This document shows, one piece after another, positions 62,207 through 64,000 of a DNA stretch of 64,000 nt. The translations under genes were made by a program, and so were the position numbers. The notes below the pieces were generated by a model. That model was not told where the DNA came from. It did not search any database and saw only the letters and a list, made by a program, of their open reading frames with translations. The stretch lies in assembly GCF_029504655.1 (NCBI RefSeq), contig NZ_JAQFIL010000001.1:7288001-7352000 (forward strand), read 5' to 3'. Every line of letters begins with the position of its first letter. The first letter of the stretch is position 1. This DNA is from Catalinimonas alkaloidigena (GTDB lineage Bacteria; Bacteroidota; Bacteroidia; Cytophagales; Cyclobacteriaceae).

Positions 62207-62296
62207 TTACTTCTTCTTATGTCTGTTTTTTCTCAGACGCTTTTTCCGTTTGTGAGTAGCGATCTTATGTCTTTTTCTTTTTTTACCGCAAGGCAT
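62207..62296 (-). CDS. Tiny basic AURKAIP1/COX24-type ribosomal peptide (mS38/bS22-like)
   Basis: A 29-residue protein beginning MPCGKKRKRHKIATHKRKKR and ending in three lysines, with 17 of 29 residues Lys, Arg or His. The GKKRKRHKxxTHKRKKR core is the AURKAIP1/COX24 pattern seen in mitochondrial mS38 and the bacterial bS22 small-subunit protein. Such short genes are usually missed in annotation. By analogy it should bind helix 44 of 16S rRNA near the decoding site. The start ATG and the TAA are both clear, and it sits between a TPR gene and rng. Confidence 0.85.
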   Translation of the reverse strand: MPCGKKRKRHKIATHKRKKRLRKNRHKKK

Positions 62297-62371
62297 AATA
62301 ATAATATTTTAAATGAAACAAATATTTTAAAGTGTGCATGTGTATAATGACACATGCTTTATAAGATTATA

Positions 62372-63193
62372 TTATAATTGGTTTAAATATTCATCAACAC
62401 TTGCCTGTACTGAAGGATCATCGTCCATCTCTTTTACACGTAAGAATTGTGTTTTCGCTTTTTCCTCCTGATTTGCTTCAAAATAACTTACGCCCAGTAA
62501 AAACTGTGCTTGAAGATTAGCCGGATCAAGAGTTGTAAGCTTCTTAAACCTGTCTATTGCTTTATCATACTGTTGAGATTGCATAGACAACAGTCCCAGA
62601 TTATATATGGCCAGTTCATTATTCTCATCCTCATCCAGTACTTCACGAAGCATCTGTATTCCCTGCATCGGGCTGGAAGATGAAACATAAGTCATCGCCA
62701 TTTTGGCCTTTGCGTCAAGATCTGAAGGATCCTGCGCCCTTACCTTTTCATAAAAGTACCGGGCTTTTTCACCCATGCGTGCTGTCTTTTCAGCATCCAT
62801 GGCGTAGGTGAAAGCCTCATAATATAAATCTGCTGCTTTGCGAAGATAAGCCAGAGTGGTTTCCACACTTGCCAGCTCTTCCGCATAAGAAGCCGCGCTA
62901 TCATACTGATTAGCGGCAACGAAGCCGTCTATCAATGAATTCGCAAAATTAGTAAAATTTTCTGAATTTTTACTATCCTTATAAGCTTCTCTTAGCCTGG
63001 TGAGTTCAGTTTTCACTTCCTCAGGAACGGCATCAACATGCTCGGAACCTACTTCACCATCTTTTGCTTCCGTGTCTGCGGAAGCATTATTCATGTTCTC
63101 ACTTTCATTATCAACCACCACCTTAGGTAGCAGAAATAAAAGTAATACTGCGGCAATAGCCACGATACTCAGTATTACCTGCTTTTTTAACAT
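62372..63193 (-). CDS. Membrane-anchored tetratricopeptide protein
   Basis: A 273-residue protein with one N-terminal hydrophobic helix (VILSIVAIAAVLLLFLLPKVVV), an acidic spacer, and several TPR units, clearest at AIYNLGLLSMQSQQYDKAIDRFKKLTTLDPANLQAQFLLGVSYFEANQEEKAKTQF, given as about residues 190-250. It is downstream of the HU-like gene by 56 bases. A scaffold role in the envelope is inference. Confidence 0.8.
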   Translation of the reverse strand: MLKKQVILSIVAIAAVLLLFLLPKVVVDNESENMNNASADTEAKDGEVGSEHVDAVPEEVKTELTRLREAYKDSKNSENFTNFANSLIDGFVAANQYDSAASYAEELASVETTLAYLRKAADLYYEAFTYAMDAEKTARMGEKARYFYEKVRAQDPSDLDAKAKMAMTYVSSSSPMQGIQMLREVLDEDENNELAIYNLGLLSMQSQQYDKAIDRFKKLTTLDPANLQAQFLLGVSYFEANQEEKAKTQFLRVKEMDDDPSVQASVDEYLNQL

Positions 63194-63249
63194 GTCCTTA
63201 AATCAAATCGGAAATTACGCTTGGAGAACGATAAGAAAAGAGTGAAAGT

Positions 63250-63555
63250 TTAATTTGCTTCTATTTCTTTAAGCTTTTTGCTGTTTTTTACCTTTTCCTG
63301 GAAAACTTTAGAAGGCTTAAAACTAGGAACGTAGTGTTCATCAATGATAATAGCAGTATTTTTGGATATATTTCTACCAACTTTACGGGCTCTTTTTTTA
63401 TTGACAAAACTTCCAAACCCTCTGATGTAGATATTTTCACCACCGGACATAGAGTTTTTGACCACGCTAAAAAAAGCTTCAACGGTAGTGTAAACATCTG
63501 CCTTATCGATACCTGTTTTGTCAGCAATTTGCTGAACTACTTCTGCCTTTGTCAC
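63250..63555 (-). CDS. HU/IHF-family DNA-binding protein
   Basis: A 101-residue histone-like protein. TKAEVVQQIADKTGIDKADVYTTVEAFFSVVKNSM forms the dimer helices; NIYIRGFGSFVNKKRARKVGRNISKNTAIIIDEHYVPSFKPSKVF forms the DNA-clasping arms. In the arm the usual proline is absent: RKVGRNISKNTAI stands where RxxRNPxTG is common. The start codon is GTG. A Lys-rich tail follows. It is divergent from mutY, which starts 151 bases away. Confidence 0.92.
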   Translation of the reverse strand: MTKAEVVQQIADKTGIDKADVYTTVEAFFSVVKNSMSGGENIYIRGFGSFVNKKRARKVGRNISKNTAIIIDEHYVPSFKPSKVFQEKVKNSKKLKEIEAN

Positions 63556-63706
63556 GTTCCTTAAAGATTTAAATGGATGAATGGAATTACAAACAAAATT
63601 TTTTCAAGCCGTAAAGTTAATGCTTCTACCTAAATTAGAAAATAAAAGAAATAAAATCTGATTACATGCCTGTAAATCTGTCACTTATGAGTTGTAAAAG
63701 AACATT

Positions 63707-64000
63707 TTGTTAAGCTTGGAAGTACATAATTTTTCTGAACAAATCATCCGATGGTACCGGCAGCACAAACGAGATCTACCTTGGCGAGATACTCAAGACC
63801 CTTACACCATATGGCTATCTGAAATTATTTTGCAACAAACCCGGGTCAAACAAGGGCTGCCTTATTTCTATCGTTTCATAGAGGCTTTTCCTACCGTTCT
63901 GGATCTGGCCAAAGCAGAGGAACAGGAAGTCTTGCGCTTATGGCAAGGGCTGGGGTATTACTCCAGAGCAAGAAATCTTCATAGCTGTGCTCAGACTATT
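63707..64000 (+). CDS. mutY: A/G-specific adenine glycosylase, partial
   Basis: The first 98 residues of MutY, cut by the window end. MutY removes adenine paired with 8-oxoguanine. RDLPWRDTQDPYTIWLSEIILQQTRVKQ holds the substrate-sensing and catalytic Glu segment, and LRLWQGLGYYSRARNLH the start of the helix-hairpin-helix motif. No ATG precedes the conserved residues in this frame. TTG at 63707 or 63716 is the likely start, with a stop at 63695-63697 upstream. Confidence 0.9.
   Translation, partial: MLSLEVHNFSEQIIRWYRQHKRDLPWRDTQDPYTIWLSEIILQQTRVKQGLPYFYRFIEAFPTVLDLAKAEEQEVLRLWQGLGYYSRARNLHSCAQTI

Noticed and set aside
1..64000. CRISPR arrays, tRNA and rRNA genes
   Set aside because: No regularly spaced direct repeats and no tRNA- or rRNA-like segments apart from the tmRNA were seen on either strand.

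Overview
The window reads as a chromosome segment of a member of the Bacteroidota, most likely order Cytophagales. The signs are a SusC/SusD outer-membrane pair, Bacteroidetes-type RHS sequence, DUF6427 and DUF4286 genes, a tmRNA tag peptide GESNYAMAA, a 29-residue mS38/bS22-like ribosomal peptide, lipoproteins with short Cys-terminated signal peptides, and the absence of strong Shine-Dalgarno sites. The order-level assignment is inference from gene content; no rRNA gene is in view.

Layout. 1-2059 (minus) is a 5'-truncated RHS/YD-repeat polymorphic-toxin gene that leaves the window. It abuts the 3' end of the tmRNA gene (2194-2597, minus), a classic integration site. 2810-6901 holds an aspartate aminotransferase, a heptose-7-phosphate kinase-like PfkB protein and a TrkH potassium transporter. 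7131-8048 (minus) is a thioredoxin-reductase-like flavoprotein. 8378-11062 is a lutABC lactate-utilisation operon whose lutA carries a one-base frameshift. 11123-11665 (minus) is a decayed GH29 fucosidase.

11929-19516 is an aromatic amino acid (Phe/Tyr) catabolic cluster: 4-hydroxyphenylpyruvate dioxygenase, homogentisate 1,2-dioxygenase, a Glu/Leu/Phe/Val dehydrogenase, fumarylacetoacetase and a flavin-reductase-like protein. Two broken genes interrupt it: a four-helix-bundle S23 gene, and an AT-rich gene preceded by a hairpin-rich repeat-like segment. 19777-28175 is a susC-susD pair followed by a large FG-GAP/ASPIC-UnbV lipoprotein. 28244-34898 carries a PQQ-type sugar dehydrogenase, lipoproteins, an endonuclease/exonuclease/phosphatase-fold membrane protein, a prolyl oligopeptidase and a GNAT acetyltransferase. 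35351-35904 is a RelE-like toxin facing a putative antitoxin tail to tail.

36011-55183 is mainly housekeeping: hemH, pheA, glyA, tatC, rpiB, rbfA, a LolC/E-like permease, a SNF2 helicase, rnhB, gcvT, comB, recX, an MFS transporter and a DsbD-like reductase. A small acidic membrane protein sits downstream of a perfect 18-bp palindrome. 56401-59076 is a small FemAB-like / glycosyltransferase 2 / phytanoyl-dioxygenase locus. 59193-64000 holds a Crp/Fnr regulator, a frameshifted mgtC, RNase G/E, the tiny ribosomal peptide, a TPR protein, an HU-like protein and the start of mutY.

Six genes in 64 kb are truncated or frameshifted. At least three of the indels can be placed in homopolymer runs, so some may be sequence errors. 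Two also carry in-frame TAA codons and one has an internal deletion, so real decay is present as well. No CRISPR array, tRNA, rRNA or complete insertion sequence was recognised, and no complete new defence or biosynthetic system is evident.
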